This document shows positions 10,123 through 19,200 of a DNA stretch of 64,000 bases, piece after piece. The stretch lies in the NCBI GenBank assembly GCA_007136405.1, contig SLHA01000010.1, forward strand, positions 16,333 through 80,332. The letters run 5' to 3'. This DNA comes from Candidatus Latescibacterota bacterium. GTDB taxonomy: Bacteria > Latescibacterota > UBA2968 > UBA8231. The number at the start of each line of letters is the position of its first letter. Positions within the stretch are counted from its first letter, which is position 1. The notes under the pieces are model-generated. The model did not search any database. It worked only from the letters and a program-made list of their open reading frames with translations, and was not told where the DNA came from. The position numbers and the translations under genes are program-made.

Positions 10123-11373
10123 ATGAGTGAACTGACGATCATCCTCTCCGGCGTGGGGATGTTCACCTTGGTGGTCCTGTTGCTGGTAACGATCATTCTG
10201 CTGGCGCGTTCATGGCTGGTGCCCACGGGGACGGCGACGATCACAGTGAACGAGGATGCAGACCAGGCCCTGAGCGTCCCTGTGGGAGGCAAACTGCTCA
10301 ATGTGCTGGCGGATCGGGAGGTCTTCCTTTCGTCCGCCTGTGGCGGGCAGGGCACCTGTGCCCAGTGTAAAGTCACCATCGTGCAGGGCGGAGGCGAGAT
10401 TCTGCCGACGGAGCTCACTCAGCTGACCCGCCGGGAGGCGCGCTCCGGTGTGCGCCTTTCCTGTCAGGTCGCCGTCAAGCAGGATATGGAGGTGCTGGTA
10501 CCGCCGGAAGCCTTCTCGGTAAAGAAATATGAATGCGAAGTGATATCCAACCGCAACGTCTCCACGTTCATCAAGGAATTCGTCGTCCGGCTGCCTGAAG
10601 GTGAAATGATGGACTTTCAGCCCGGCGGGTTCATCCAGCTCGATGTTCCCCCCTTCGAATGCCATTTCGCCGACATGGACGTGGAGGAACCTTTCCGGAG
10701 CGAATGGGATCGTTTCGGCATGTGGGATTTGAAGGTGGTGAACCGGGAGCCGGTTGTCCGCGCCTATTCCATGGCCAACCATCCGGCTGAAGGCAGCATC
10801 GTCATGCTCAACATCCGCATCTCCACGCCACCCATGGACCGGAACAAAGGCCGCTGGATGGATGTTCCTCCGGGAATTGCCTCGTCGTACGTGTTCAGTC
10901 GCAAGCCTGGCGATCAGGTCACCATCGCCGGAGCCTTCGGTGAGTTCTATATCCAGGAAACCCAGCGGGAGATGGTGTACATCGGCGGCGGAGCGGGTAT
11001 GGCACCGCTGCGATCTCACGTCCTGCACTTGTTCGAGACCCTGCACACGGACCGCAAGGTCAGTTACTGGTACGGCGCCCGGTCGCTGAAGGAATTGTTC
11101 TACGAGGAGGATTTTCGGGCCATAGAGCAGCGGTACGCCAACTTCTCCTTTCACGTAGCTTTGTCGGATCCGCAGCCGGAGGATGAATGGACCGGCCATA
11201 CCGGTTTTATCCACCAGGTGGTCCTGGATGATTATCTGGCCGGTCATCCGGCCCCCGAGGACGTGGAGTACTACCTCTGCGGTCCGCCGCTGATGCTGCA
11301 GGCCGCGCTGAGGATGTTGGATGACCTGGGGGTGGAACGCGAGATGATCCGGTACGACGACTTCGGCAGCTGA
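10123..11373 (+). CDS. nqrF: Na+-translocating NADH:quinone reductase subunit F, NADH-oxidising
   Basis: Entry subunit of Na+-NQR: accepts hydride from NADH onto FAD and passes electrons to a [2Fe-2S] cluster. The 416 residues run as one N-terminal helix (about 4-28), a plant-type ferredoxin domain with Cys73, Cys79, Cys82 and Cys114 ([18 protein letters not shown]), an FAD domain with RAYSMAN, and an NADH domain with [13 protein letters not shown] and YLCGPPLM. All key residues are present. A 64-nt gap separates it from nqrE. Confidence 0.97.
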   Translation: MSELTIILSGVGMFTLVVLLLVTIILLARSWLVPTGTATITVNEDADQALSVPVGGKLLNVLADREVFLSSACGGQGTCAQCKVTIVQGGGEILPTELTQLTRREARSGVRLSCQVAVKQDMEVLVPPEAFSVKKYECEVISNRNVSTFIKEFVVRLPEGEMMDFQPGGFIQLDVPPFECHFADMDVEEPFRSEWDRFGMWDLKVVNREPVVRAYSMANHPAEGSIVMLNIRISTPPMDRNKGRWMDVPPGIASSYVFSRKPGDQVTIAGAFGEFYIQETQREMVYIGGGAGMAPLRSHVLHLFETLHTDRKVSYWYGARSLKELFYEEDFRAIEQRYANFSFHVALSDPQPEDEWTGHTGFIHQVVLDDYLAGHPAPEDVEYYLCGPPLMLQAALRMLDDLGVEREMIRYDDFGS

Positions 11374-11390
11374 ACGGGAGACGGATTTAT

Positions 11391-11681
11391 ATGGCTCATT
11401 TTCTACCAGTGCTGGCCGTGTTCATACTCTCGATGACCGGTATGGCGGTGGGCGTGATCTGCCGCCACCGAGCCTTGGAAAAAGCCTGTGGCGGCGGCGG
11501 GCAGGCTGCATCGGGAGAGGGCCGGAAGCCGTGCTTGTGCACTGACCGGGGGAACCAGCGCAGACCGTGCCGGGTGGAAATCCAGGCCTTGCCGCCTGTT
11601 GCTGCGCCGACGGAACCGGTAGGCGCCGGTCTGCCGGCGGTTAGCATGCAGACCGGCCGTAGCACCGCGAAACACGCCTGA
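11391..11681 (+). CDS. nqrM: NqrM-like Na+-NQR maturation protein
   Basis: A small protein encoded directly after nqrF. In Vibrio the NqrM protein at this position is needed to assemble Na+-NQR, presumably by delivering iron to the NqrD/NqrE centre. The sequence has one N-terminal hydrophobic helix with the family pattern GMAVGVICRHRALEKACGGGG, followed by a CLC pair. At 96 residues it is longer than usual, and the tail after residue 60 looks unconserved and carries Cys60. Assignment rests on the motif and the operon position. Confidence 0.8.
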   Translation: MAHFLPVLAVFILSMTGMAVGVICRHRALEKACGGGGQAASGEGRKPCLCTDRGNQRRPCRVEIQALPPVAAPTEPVGAGLPAVSMQTGRSTAKHA

Positions 11682-11698
11682 ACGACCGCATCTTTGAC

Positions 11699-11727
11699 CG
11701 TCACCGTCGCCGCCGGCGGCGGTGACG
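11699..11727 (+). terminator. Strong hairpin after nqrM
   Basis: CGTCACCG (11699-11706) pairs perfectly with CGGTGACG (11720-11727) around a GC-rich core that can extend the stem. It begins 18 nt after the nqrM stop. No T-run follows, so it may be a factor-dependent terminator or an mRNA 3' stabiliser. Confidence 0.4.
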
Positions 11728-11773
11728 TGGGCCTGATCGTGCTGTTGAGGCTGTGCCGGAAGCGGCGCTGCCG

Positions 11774-11834
11774 GCCGGTGGATACCACCGGCGACCAGCT
11801 GCTGTACGGCAGCCTGCCGCCGGTGTCCACCGGC
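11774..11834. repeat. Two near-identical hairpins in the nqrM-prenyl synthase gap
   Basis: GCCGGTGG-ATA-CCACCGGC (11774-11792) and CGCCGGTG-TC-CACCGGCG (11818-11835) are perfect inverted repeats sharing the GCCGGTG arm and lying about 26 nt apart. They could be duplicated operators, RNA hairpins or a small mobile repeat. Confidence 0.5.
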
Positions 11835-11857
11835 GCCGATGCATGCCGATTGGTCCT

Positions 11858-11927
11858 GTTGTCACCGCCATGTTGTCGTTGTCATGATGTCATCGTCATG
11901 CTGCCATTGTCATATTGTCATCGCCGG
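11858..11927. repeat. Five imperfect 14-nt tandem repeats
   Basis: Five consecutive 14-nt units: GTTGTCACCGCCAT, GTTGTCGTTGTCAT, GATGTCATCGTCAT, GCTGCCATTGTCAT and ATTGTCATCGCCGG. All share the TGTCAT/TGCCAT core. The array lies 112 bp upstream of the polyprenyl synthase start. It may be a cluster of binding sites or a simple slippage array. Confidence 0.65.
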
Positions 11928-12039
11928 GTTGATGGATCGCGGGCACGGTTGCCGGGGTACGGCCGATACCGCTGATTCTGTGCGGTCTAACGGCGTCGAT
12001 ACCGGGGGGTACCGCCATTCACTGGAAACTGGGGAGCGG

Positions 12040-13095
12040 ATGATGGCAGACATGCCGCAGGCACTTGGCGAATTTCTGTACCGACATATTCCCACCATCG
12101 AGGCGGACATGTTCGAGTTCCTGCCCTTGCAGGAACCGGAGGACCTGCTGTACGCGCCCATGCGGGACTATCCGAAGCGTGGCGGCAAACGTTTCCGACC
12201 GGCCCTCGTGTTGCTGGCCTGTCAGGCTCTGGGGGGAGATCCTCATCTGGCGGTGCGCACGGCGGCGGCATTCGAGATGTTCCAGTCGTTTGCCGTGGTG
12301 CATGACGACATAGAGGACAATTCGGAGATGCGCCGTGGCCGACCCTGTCTTCACAAGCTGTACGGCGTTCCCCTGAGCATCAATATCGGAGATGCCCTGT
12401 ACGCCACGGTATTCCAGATTCTCGAATCCAACCGCCCCCTGCTGGGAGCGGACAAGACACTGGATCTGATCGAGGAGATGATACGCGGATCACGCGAGAC
12501 CTTTGAGGGTCAGGCCTACGATGTCGGCTGGATACGGCAGCATTACATGCCTACCGAAGACGAGTTCATGGTCATGCTGCGCAAGAAGACCGGCTGGTAC
12601 ACAGGCCGCGGGCCCTGCACGGCCGGCGCCATCATCGCCTCGGCACCGGAACGCGAGCGGGCCATCATCGGTGATTACGGCGAAAACATGGCCGTTGCCT
12701 TCCAGATCTGGGACGATCTGCTGAATATCCGCACCACGGATGCCGCGGCCGGCCAGCCTCCGGGGATCACGTCCGGGGCTTACGGCAAGGAGCGTGGCGG
12801 CGACATCGCGGAAGGCAAGCGGACGCTGATCGTCATCGATCTGCTGAGGAAATGCACCAAGGTCGAACGCGGCCTGGTGCTGCAGACTCTTGAACAGGAT
12901 CGGGACATCACCAGCCGGCAGGACGTGGAGACGGTAATTGGCCTGATCGAACACTACGGTGCCGACAAGTATGCAGAGACCGTATGCCAGACCAAGGCGT
13001 TGGAAAGCCTGGAGTTACTACAGCAGTTGCCTCCCGGCATCGAACGGGACATGCTGGCCGAGATGCTCCAGTTTCTGATTCGGCGTGCTTTCTGA
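12040..13095 (+). CDS. Polyprenyl diphosphate synthase (trans-isoprenyl synthase family)
   Basis: 351-residue all-helical class I prenyltransferase that condenses isopentenyl diphosphate with allylic diphosphates to make linear isoprenoid precursors for quinones or lipid carriers. The GGKRFRPALVLLACQALGG motif, a first Asp-rich motif DDIED, and the second IWDDLLN are present. The spacing of the first motif lacks the two extra residues of short-chain bacterial farnesyl synthases, so a longer product is possible, but chain length cannot be settled by eye. The start is ATG at 12040 (or 12043), with GGGGAG just upstream; the frame is open further upstream but only through the repeat array. Confidence 0.85.
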   Translation: MMADMPQALGEFLYRHIPTIEADMFEFLPLQEPEDLLYAPMRDYPKRGGKRFRPALVLLACQALGGDPHLAVRTAAAFEMFQSFAVVHDDIEDNSEMRRGRPCLHKLYGVPLSINIGDALYATVFQILESNRPLLGADKTLDLIEEMIRGSRETFEGQAYDVGWIRQHYMPTEDEFMVMLRKKTGWYTGRGPCTAGAIIASAPERERAIIGDYGENMAVAFQIWDDLLNIRTTDAAAGQPPGITSGAYGKERGGDIAEGKRTLIVIDLLRKCTKVERGLVLQTLEQDRDITSRQDVETVIGLIEHYGADKYAETVCQTKALESLELLQQLPPGIERDMLAEMLQFLIRRAF

Positions 13096-13156
13096 TCAGC
13101 GGCAAGGACCTGCCATATGCCGGCAACACCGGCGGCAGCACGGCCACAGCCGGGTA

Positions 13157-13765
13157 TCAGGCTGTTGCCGACAGTCCGCCGATCACTTCTTCGGCCAGGT
13201 TGTGCAACATTTTCTGCAGGCGGATTCGTCCCCTGTTGACGCGGGATTTCACCGTGCCGACGGGACAATCGATGATCTTGGCGATCTCGTCATAGGAGAG
13301 TCCGTTGAGGTCGCGCAGCAAGACGGCCTCACGAAACTCTTCCGGAAGATCCTGGATGGCGTCGGCCACCGACTGGTGCACCCGCACGGTATCCGTCTTC
13401 TCACCGGGCAACTGGCCCTTGTCGACGGGCTCATAGAAGCTGGAGCGTTCCTCGTCCTCATTGGGGCCGATGGGTATCCAGTGCCACCGTTTGCGCCGCC
13501 GCAGTTCGGTTTTGGCCAGGTTGCCGGCAATGGTATACAGCCAGGTAGATACCTGTTCTATGGCCGGATACTGGTGGCTGTGCCGCAGACAGCGCAGAAA
13601 CGTCTCCTGCACGATGTCCTCGGCGGTCTCCCGGTCCGACACAAAACGATAGACGAAATTGTACAGGGGAGTCCGGTATCGCTGAACCAGCAAAGCCAGG
13701 CTATCCTGGTCCTTGGTTGCCTGCATCAATATCTGCTTGTCCGAGAGTTCGGATGGTCGCATCAT
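13157..13765 (-). CDS. ECF-family RNA polymerase sigma factor
   Basis: 202-residue group 4 sigma factor. Region 2 (about residues 25-95) contains RYRTPLYNFVYRFVSDRETAED and the DIVQETFLR motif; region 4 (about 130-185) contains LPEEFREAVLLRDLNGLSYD, EIAKI and the GTVKSRVNRGR recognition helix. It would direct RNA polymerase to a stress or envelope regulon. No anti-sigma factor gene follows it; its 3' end faces the prenyl synthase. Upstream on the minus strand, GGAACC (13902-13897) resembles the -35 of ECF-dependent promoters, which would fit autoregulation, but the -10 is not clear. Confidence 0.92.
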   Translation of the reverse strand: MMRPSELSDKQILMQATKDQDSLALLVQRYRTPLYNFVYRFVSDRETAEDIVQETFLRCLRHSHQYPAIEQVSTWLYTIAGNLAKTELRRRKRWHWIPIGPNEDEERSSFYEPVDKGQLPGEKTDTVRVHQSVADAIQDLPEEFREAVLLRDLNGLSYDEIAKIIDCPVGTVKSRVNRGRIRLQKMLHNLAEEVIGGLSATA

Positions 13766-14095
13766 ATCTCGTCATCCCTTGTCTGGGGGCCAGGTCGGCC
13801 TCCCGGAAATTGCGCTGGTCTCGCTGATCTTGCGCGTATCTCTCTTATGTCGCACACTGTTGTTTCCATGAAATGATAAAGCAATATTTGTACCCTGGTT
13901 CCAGGCAGGCTCGATTCGCCGAATTAGTCCCAAAACAGGCCACACGAGGCCCATTGAAGCCCTGCGGGACCCAGGAATCCTCAGAATCCTGATGATGTGC
14001 GCCAGAATTCTGACATCCTGGCAGCCGCGGTTACGACTGTGGCCTGAAGGTCACCGAACACTTTGAATATAACTGATATGACGAGGTAACACGTT
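13766..14095. other. 330-bp divergent spacer between sigma factor and SEC-C gene
   Basis: No gene. It contains a CCTGG-TT-CCAGG palindrome (13894-13905) overlapping a GGAACC ECF-like -35 on the minus strand. On the plus strand there is a weak CTGAAG/18 bp/TATAAC pair (14044-14073) that could serve the SEC-C operon. Confidence 0.4.
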
Positions 14096-14764
14096 ATGGC
14101 ACTGCAAGAACGGCTGGAGCGGATGTGCGCCGAGCGCGGCATCGATCGTTTCGAGCCGGAAGAGATCATGGAGCTGCTGGAAGATGGTGAATCGGTAGAT
14201 TGGCTTCTCGCGCAGCTGTTGCCTGCTGCCGAACCGGACCAGACCGGGGAGCTGCGGGAGCTTCTGACCGAGATCGCCGCTGAGGTCGGACCTGAACCGG
14301 CCGCGGAGACCGAACCGGCGGCCGCAACAGATGCGGCAGCGGAGCCGGACACGGACACGCTTGATCCTGCCGGCGATGAGGCCGTATCCGGGTTTGATCT
14401 GGAGCAGCTGGCCGGGATGCCGCTGCCGGAAGGCGTCGATCCGGAGCAGATGCAGGCACTGCTGCAATCGCCGCGGGGAGCGATGCTGGCCGATTTCGGT
14501 GCCTTTTGCCAGGAACGGAACATCGACGTCGAAGCCGGCCAGGAGGGTGCCGAGGATCTGTTGCGCGAAGCGCACGAGGAATGGCTCCAGACCCCACGCG
14601 AGGCGCTGGACGGTAGAACACCGTCGGCGGCGCTGGATGGAGGCAGCCTTTTTCCCCGGAAGATCGAGACCTATCGCCGCGAAGCGCCGAAGATCGGTCG
14701 CAACGATCCGTGTCCGTGCGGGAGCGGCAGGAAGTACAAACGTTGCTGCGGCAGAGGGGGCTGA
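14096..14764 (+). CDS. SEC-C motif protein
   Basis: 222-residue acidic protein. The N-terminal half is helical and Glu-rich with a low-complexity Ala/Glu/Pro linker (about residues 60-90). The C-terminus is a SEC-C zinc-binding motif ([19 protein letters not shown]), as found at the end of SecA and in many otherwise unrelated proteins. Zinc binding by the CPC...CC ligands is established for the motif; the function of this protein is unknown. A GAGGT sequence lies about 8 bases before the start. It is the first gene of a tight three-gene run with the RmlC-like and PRTase-like genes. Confidence 0.85.
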   Translation: MALQERLERMCAERGIDRFEPEEIMELLEDGESVDWLLAQLLPAAEPDQTGELRELLTEIAAEVGPEPAAETEPAAATDAAAEPDTDTLDPAGDEAVSGFDLEQLAGMPLPEGVDPEQMQALLQSPRGAMLADFGAFCQERNIDVEAGQEGAEDLLREAHEEWLQTPREALDGRTPSAALDGGSLFPRKIETYRREAPKIGRNDPCPCGSGRKYKRCCGRGG

Positions 14765-14765
14765 T

Positions 14766-15308
14766 ATGGCCCGTATACGCGACAGTGATCACATCGAGGG
14801 CGTCCGGATCGTCGACCCGGAGGCGCATGCCGATGCGCGCGGGCGCTTCGCCGAGATTTTCCGCAAGGAGTGGTTCCCGCAGCGTGCCTGGACGGAGGTG
14901 CAATGGAGCCGCTCCGAATCCAGGGCCGGAACCCTGCGCGGACTCCACTACCATCACCGGCAGGTTGACTACTGGCACTGCGCCGGTGGACAGATGCGGG
15001 TGGGACTGGTGGATCTGCGCCGGAACTCGCCGACCCGCGGCGTGGCCGAGATCGTCTGCCTGGATCAGGACACCCTGGGAGCAGTGCTCATACCCGCGGG
15101 CGTTGCCCACGGATTCTACGCGGTCACGGACACCACCCTCTTCTACCTGGTAGATAACTATTACGACGGAACGGATGAACTGGGTGTGGCCTGGAACGAT
15201 CCGGCGCTCGGGCTGGACTGGGGTGTCTGCGACCAGCCGCTACTGTCCGAGCGGGACCGCCGCAATCCGCTCATTGCCGACATTCCTCCCGCACAACTTC
15301 CGGAGTAG
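14766..15308 (+). CDS. dTDP-4-dehydrorhamnose 3,5-epimerase-like protein (RmlC family)
   Basis: 180-residue cupin of the RmlC family, which epimerises dTDP-4-keto-6-deoxyglucose at C3 and C5 on the way to dTDP-rhamnose or related deoxysugars. The core motif TLRGLHYH supplies the catalytic His61; IPAGVAHGFYAV and LFYLVDNYYDG match the later strands. The ATG overlaps the spacing of the previous stop (TGA-T-ATG), indicating translational coupling. No rmlA, rmlB or rmlD is present nearby, so the sugar is undetermined. Confidence 0.88.
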   Translation: MARIRDSDHIEGVRIVDPEAHADARGRFAEIFRKEWFPQRAWTEVQWSRSESRAGTLRGLHYHHRQVDYWHCAGGQMRVGLVDLRRNSPTRGVAEIVCLDQDTLGAVLIPAGVAHGFYAVTDTTLFYLVDNYYDGTDELGVAWNDPALGLDWGVCDQPLLSERDRRNPLIADIPPAQLPE

Positions 15309-15314
15309 GAAGCC

Positions 15315-16205
15315 ATGACTGTCGATCTGGTCGATGCGCTGATTCGGACCCGGGCGCTGGAGATCGCGCCACCCGGGCAGATGTTCTGGTACACCTCCGG
15401 GACGGTCGGGCCGTATTACATCAACACCCATTTCCTGTGCGGCGGGCCTGTCGTGGCCGCTGAACTGCTGGCCTGTATCGACCTGGAGAAAGAAACGCCG
15501 GCCCGCCTGCCGGGCCAGCTGCGCCGGTTGTTTCGCCGCAAATACGACACGGATACCACATACCGCGGGGTCATCGATCTGCTGGTGGAGACGATCCGGG
15601 CGTCCGATGTCGCCGTGCCGGACTGCGTCTCCGGCGGAGAACGTCGTGACTGGTTCTTTTCCACGGCGGTGGCGCTGGAGCTGGACCGTCCGCATCTGCT
15701 TCTCTACAAGGATCGTGGCATGGTACTCGATGCAGACGGGGCAGGCGGCTCGGTGGGTGGGCTCACCACCGTCCACGTCGCCGACCTGGTGACCGAGGCA
15801 TCCAGCTACACCGGAGCCTGGATACCGGCTGTACAGGCCTGTAGCGCCCGCATGGCACTGAGTGTGAACGTGGTGGACCGCGGTCAGGGCGGAATCGAAA
15901 CCATACAGCGGGCCGGCGTGCCGGCGCAAGCGCTGATCCGGATAGATGCCGCTCTGTTCGGCCGGCTGCTCGATCAGCGCGCCATTCAGCCTGAGCAGCA
16001 CCGGTTGCTGACCGCTTACCTGGTGGATCCGCGCGGGGCCATGAAATCTTTCCTGGAAGAGCACCCTGGCTTTTTGCGGGAGGCGCTGAGCAGCGATGAT
16101 CCCAGGACACGGGAGCGAGCCAGCCGCCTGATCGCGGAGAATCCTTACGATCTGCATCCCGAGCTACTCCAGGGCGTCGCCCCGGAACCTGGGCGGAACC
16201 CCTGA
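15315..16205 (+). CDS. Orotate phosphoribosyltransferase-like protein
   Basis: 296-residue protein of the type I phosphoribosyltransferase fold. The N-terminus (MFWYTSGTVGPYYINTHF) resembles the orotate-binding hood of PyrE, and VHVADLVTEASS sits where the PRPP-binding loop lies, with a less acidic pattern than the usual VEDVITTG. VVDRGQGG matches the DRQQGG segment of PyrE. It is about 80 residues longer than PyrE, with extra sequence after residue 40 and at the C-terminus. It may be a true PyrE, or a divergent enzyme using another base. The start has GGAAG upstream. It ends 2 nt before the convergent smc stop. Confidence 0.7.
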   Translation: MTVDLVDALIRTRALEIAPPGQMFWYTSGTVGPYYINTHFLCGGPVVAAELLACIDLEKETPARLPGQLRRLFRRKYDTDTTYRGVIDLLVETIRASDVAVPDCVSGGERRDWFFSTAVALELDRPHLLLYKDRGMVLDADGAGGSVGGLTTVHVADLVTEASSYTGAWIPAVQACSARMALSVNVVDRGQGGIETIQRAGVPAQALIRIDAALFGRLLDQRAIQPEQHRLLTAYLVDPRGAMKSFLEEHPGFLREALSSDDPRTRERASRLIAENPYDLHPELLQGVAPEPGRNP

Positions 16206-16207
16206 TT

Positions 16208-19200
16208 TCAGCCGGCAGCCTCCTCCATGGAGGTGTCTTCGTCCAGACGTACGGAGACCAGCTGCGAGACGCCCTCCTCCGGCATGGTGACCCCATGCAG
16301 CGTATCGGCGGCGGCCATGGAGATCTTGTTGTGGGTCACCATGATGAACTGCGTGGAGCGGGCGAATTCCCGGAGGACGTTGATGAAGCGGCCAATATTG
16401 GCGTCGTCCAGCGGGGCATCCACCTCGTCCAGGATGCAGAACGGGCTGGGCTTGACCAGGTAGATCGCGAACAGCAGCGAAATGGCGGTCAGGGCGCGCT
16501 CACCGCCGGATAACAGCGAGATGGACTGCAGACGCTTGCCGCGCGGTCTGGCGATGATCTCGATCGCCGCCTCCAGGGGATCGACATCGGCTTCCAATTT
16601 GAGGTCTGCCTCGCCGCCGACGAAGAAGCGCGCGAACGTTTCGCGGAATTTGCTGCGGATCTGCTCGAAGGTGTCGGTGAATATGCGACGCGCGGTGCGG
16701 TCGATGAGGCGCAGCGTCTTGGTCAGGTCTTCGGCGGCAACCACCAGGTCATCCCGCTGCTGGCACAGGAAGTCGAACCGTTCCTTCTGCTCTTCATACT
16801 CCTCCAGCACGCCCAGGTGGACCGAGCCCAGGCGGGTCAGCGACTGGCGCAATGCGCCGATCCGCTGCTCCACGGCTTCCTGGTCCACCGCTTCCTCCAC
16901 GGGCCCCAGTGCCTCCACATCCGTGTTCGCCTCTTCCTGCAACCGTGACCGGATGTGGGTAGCCTGACTCTGCAGTTCGGCCACCTGCATCTCCACCTGG
17001 TGGTGCCGTTCGCGCTGCGCATTGAGTTCGCGCTGCATGCGGCTGATCTCCCCTTCCAGCTGGCGGGTACGCGCGTTGAGGCCGGCCCAATGCTGCTGGC
17101 GCCGATCCCGCTCGGCTTCCAGTTTATCCCTTTCGGCGTGCAGATCCTCCAGCTCAGTCTCGATCTGCTGGCGTTCGTCCACGAGCTGACGGTGCTGCGC
17201 CGAAGCCTGTTCGCTTTCCTGGTCCAACCGCTGGATGGTCAGCTCCAGGCTGCGCTGGAGCTGCTCCAGGCGTTCCGCATCCCGGTCCAGGCTATGCACC
17301 GTCTCCGCCAGCCTGGCCCGCTCGACCCGGATGGCAGCCAGCTGGCTCTGTTGTTCCTGCCTGACCGTTTCCTTCTGCTGCAGGCGCTGCGCGCCCGACT
17401 GCAGCGCTGTTTCCAGTTCCCGGGTCGCTGCCTCCCGGGCGTCCAGCTCGCTCTCCACGAGGTCCACAGACCGCTGGAGTTCGGCGCGGCGATCGTCCAG
17501 TTGCCGGCGTTCGGCTTGCAGTTGCTCCATCCTTCGCTGGTGGTAGGCGGTGGTCTGCAAGGCGCGTTCCTGGCGCTGGCTCAGGGTCCTCTTCTGCTCA
17601 TCTGCCACCGTCATCCGTTCCGACAGTCCAGCGGCACGCTGCGCGAGCACCGCCTGGCGTAGCGTTCCGGCCTGTAGCGATCCAGCTACAGCAGCCGCAC
17701 GGGCGCGCTGCTGGGCGTGCACGCGGCGCCAGGCACGGATTTCCTGCCTGCGACCGAGCAGAGAGGCTTCTTCGCTGGTGCGCGGTCCGCCCACGACACG
17801 GCCGTACAGGTCCAGCGCATCTCCTGAGGGCGTTACGAAACGCAGGCTGACCTCCTGCCGTCGCAGGCGCAGAGCCGTATCCAGATCCTCCACCAGGAAG
17901 GTGTTGTGCAGCAGGCAGTCGATCAACGGGACGATCTCGGGGTCAGCATTCACGAAGCTGCGCATGGGTCCGATGACACCGGGCATGGCCGGCAGCTGCA
18001 CCGGGGACGACTGGGGTGGCAGCTGGGCGCACAGGGCATACATGCCGGCACGACCGGCCTTCTGTTGGTGCAGGAAGTCCAGGGCGCCGCCGACAGGGGT
18101 GTCATCGCGTGCGACCAGCGCCTCCAGCGCTTCACCCAGAGCCGCCTCGACGGCTGGCGCGTAGGGTTGCTGGACATCCAGCAGATCCCCCAACACGCCG
18201 TGGAACACCCCGGTGAACGGCGAGTCCAGCATGAGCGTGCGCACGCCGCTGGAATAGCCTTCGTACCGTGCGCGGACGTTCTCCATGGCTTGCAGGCGGG
18301 CCTGGCTGGTGTCGCCGTCGCGCTCCACGCGGCTGTGCTGGCGCTGGAGCCGCTCCACCGCGGCAGCCGCAGACCGAACGGCGCCGTCCGTACGCTGCAC
18401 CAGTGCATCCAGTATCTCCCGTTGTCGACGCGCTTGCAGCAGGTCTGCCGCCACCTGTTCGGTTTCGTCACGGGCCGTGGACAACTCGGCGGACAGCTCC
18501 TCCAGTTCCGCGGCCACGGTGCGGGAGCGCTGGTCCTGGGCTTCGTGGTCGGCGCGCAGACGCTCGAGTTGCCGGCTCTGACCGGCCTGCTGCCGCAGCA
18601 CCTCCATCTGTTCGCGCTGCCGGTCTTCCTGTTCGGCCCGCAAGGTGGCGTATTCCTCCTCGACCTGACCAGCCAGTTCCTCGCTGGATTCCAGCCGTTC
18701 ATCCAGTTCCTCGAGCCGGGTCCGGGTTCGGGTCAGGGTTGCGGTCGCTTCCTGGTGCTGCGCGCGGGCGGTTTCCTGCTGTCCGGCCTGCTCGCGGCGT
18801 TCCCGGGCGGCACGCTCGATCACGTCCGCGGCGGACTGCAGACGTTCCCGCACGGCTACCAGGCGACGGTCACGGGTGTGTATTTCCTCCGCCTTGGTCT
18901 GGACCAGCCCGCCCATTTCCTGCAAATGCCGCTCCGCCTCGGTTTCCTCCAAACGCAGCTGTTCCAGCGTGGCTTCGTTACCGGCCAGACGGGTCTGGCC
19001 CTCACGGATCGTCCGGTCCAGTTGCTCGAGCTCCGCCTGCAGCGGGACCGCGGCATCGCGCCGGGCGAAAAAACGCACCCGGCCGAGGCGCAGTTCCAGC
19101 TCGTCAAATTCCTGCTTCAGATTCTGGTATCGCCGGGCCCGCCCAACCTGACGGCTCAGGTAATCTACCTGGCGTTTGACCTCGGCGATGATGTCTTCAA

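Larger units (their letters stand above)
11682..12039. other. 358-bp gap between nqrM and the prenyl synthase
   Basis: No convincing gene. Short open frames here have repeat-derived, cysteine-rich translations. The gap holds the hairpin after nqrM, two twin hairpins and a 14-nt tandem array, listed separately. I do not see a clear sigma-70 promoter for the downstream gene. Confidence 0.6.

Noticed and set aside
5415..11373. Rnf complex instead of Na+-NQR
   Set aside because: NqrA and the ferredoxin-FAD NqrF are present and there is no RnfB/RnfC-type ferredoxin, so this is NQR.
11858..11927. CRISPR-like array
   Set aside because: Units are 14 nt, contiguous and imperfect with no spacers, and no cas genes are present anywhere in the window.
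11694..11975. Plus-strand 93-codon open frame after nqrM
   Set aside because: It runs through the hairpins and 14-nt array and yields a Cys/Arg-rich repeat-derived translation without a ribosome-binding site.
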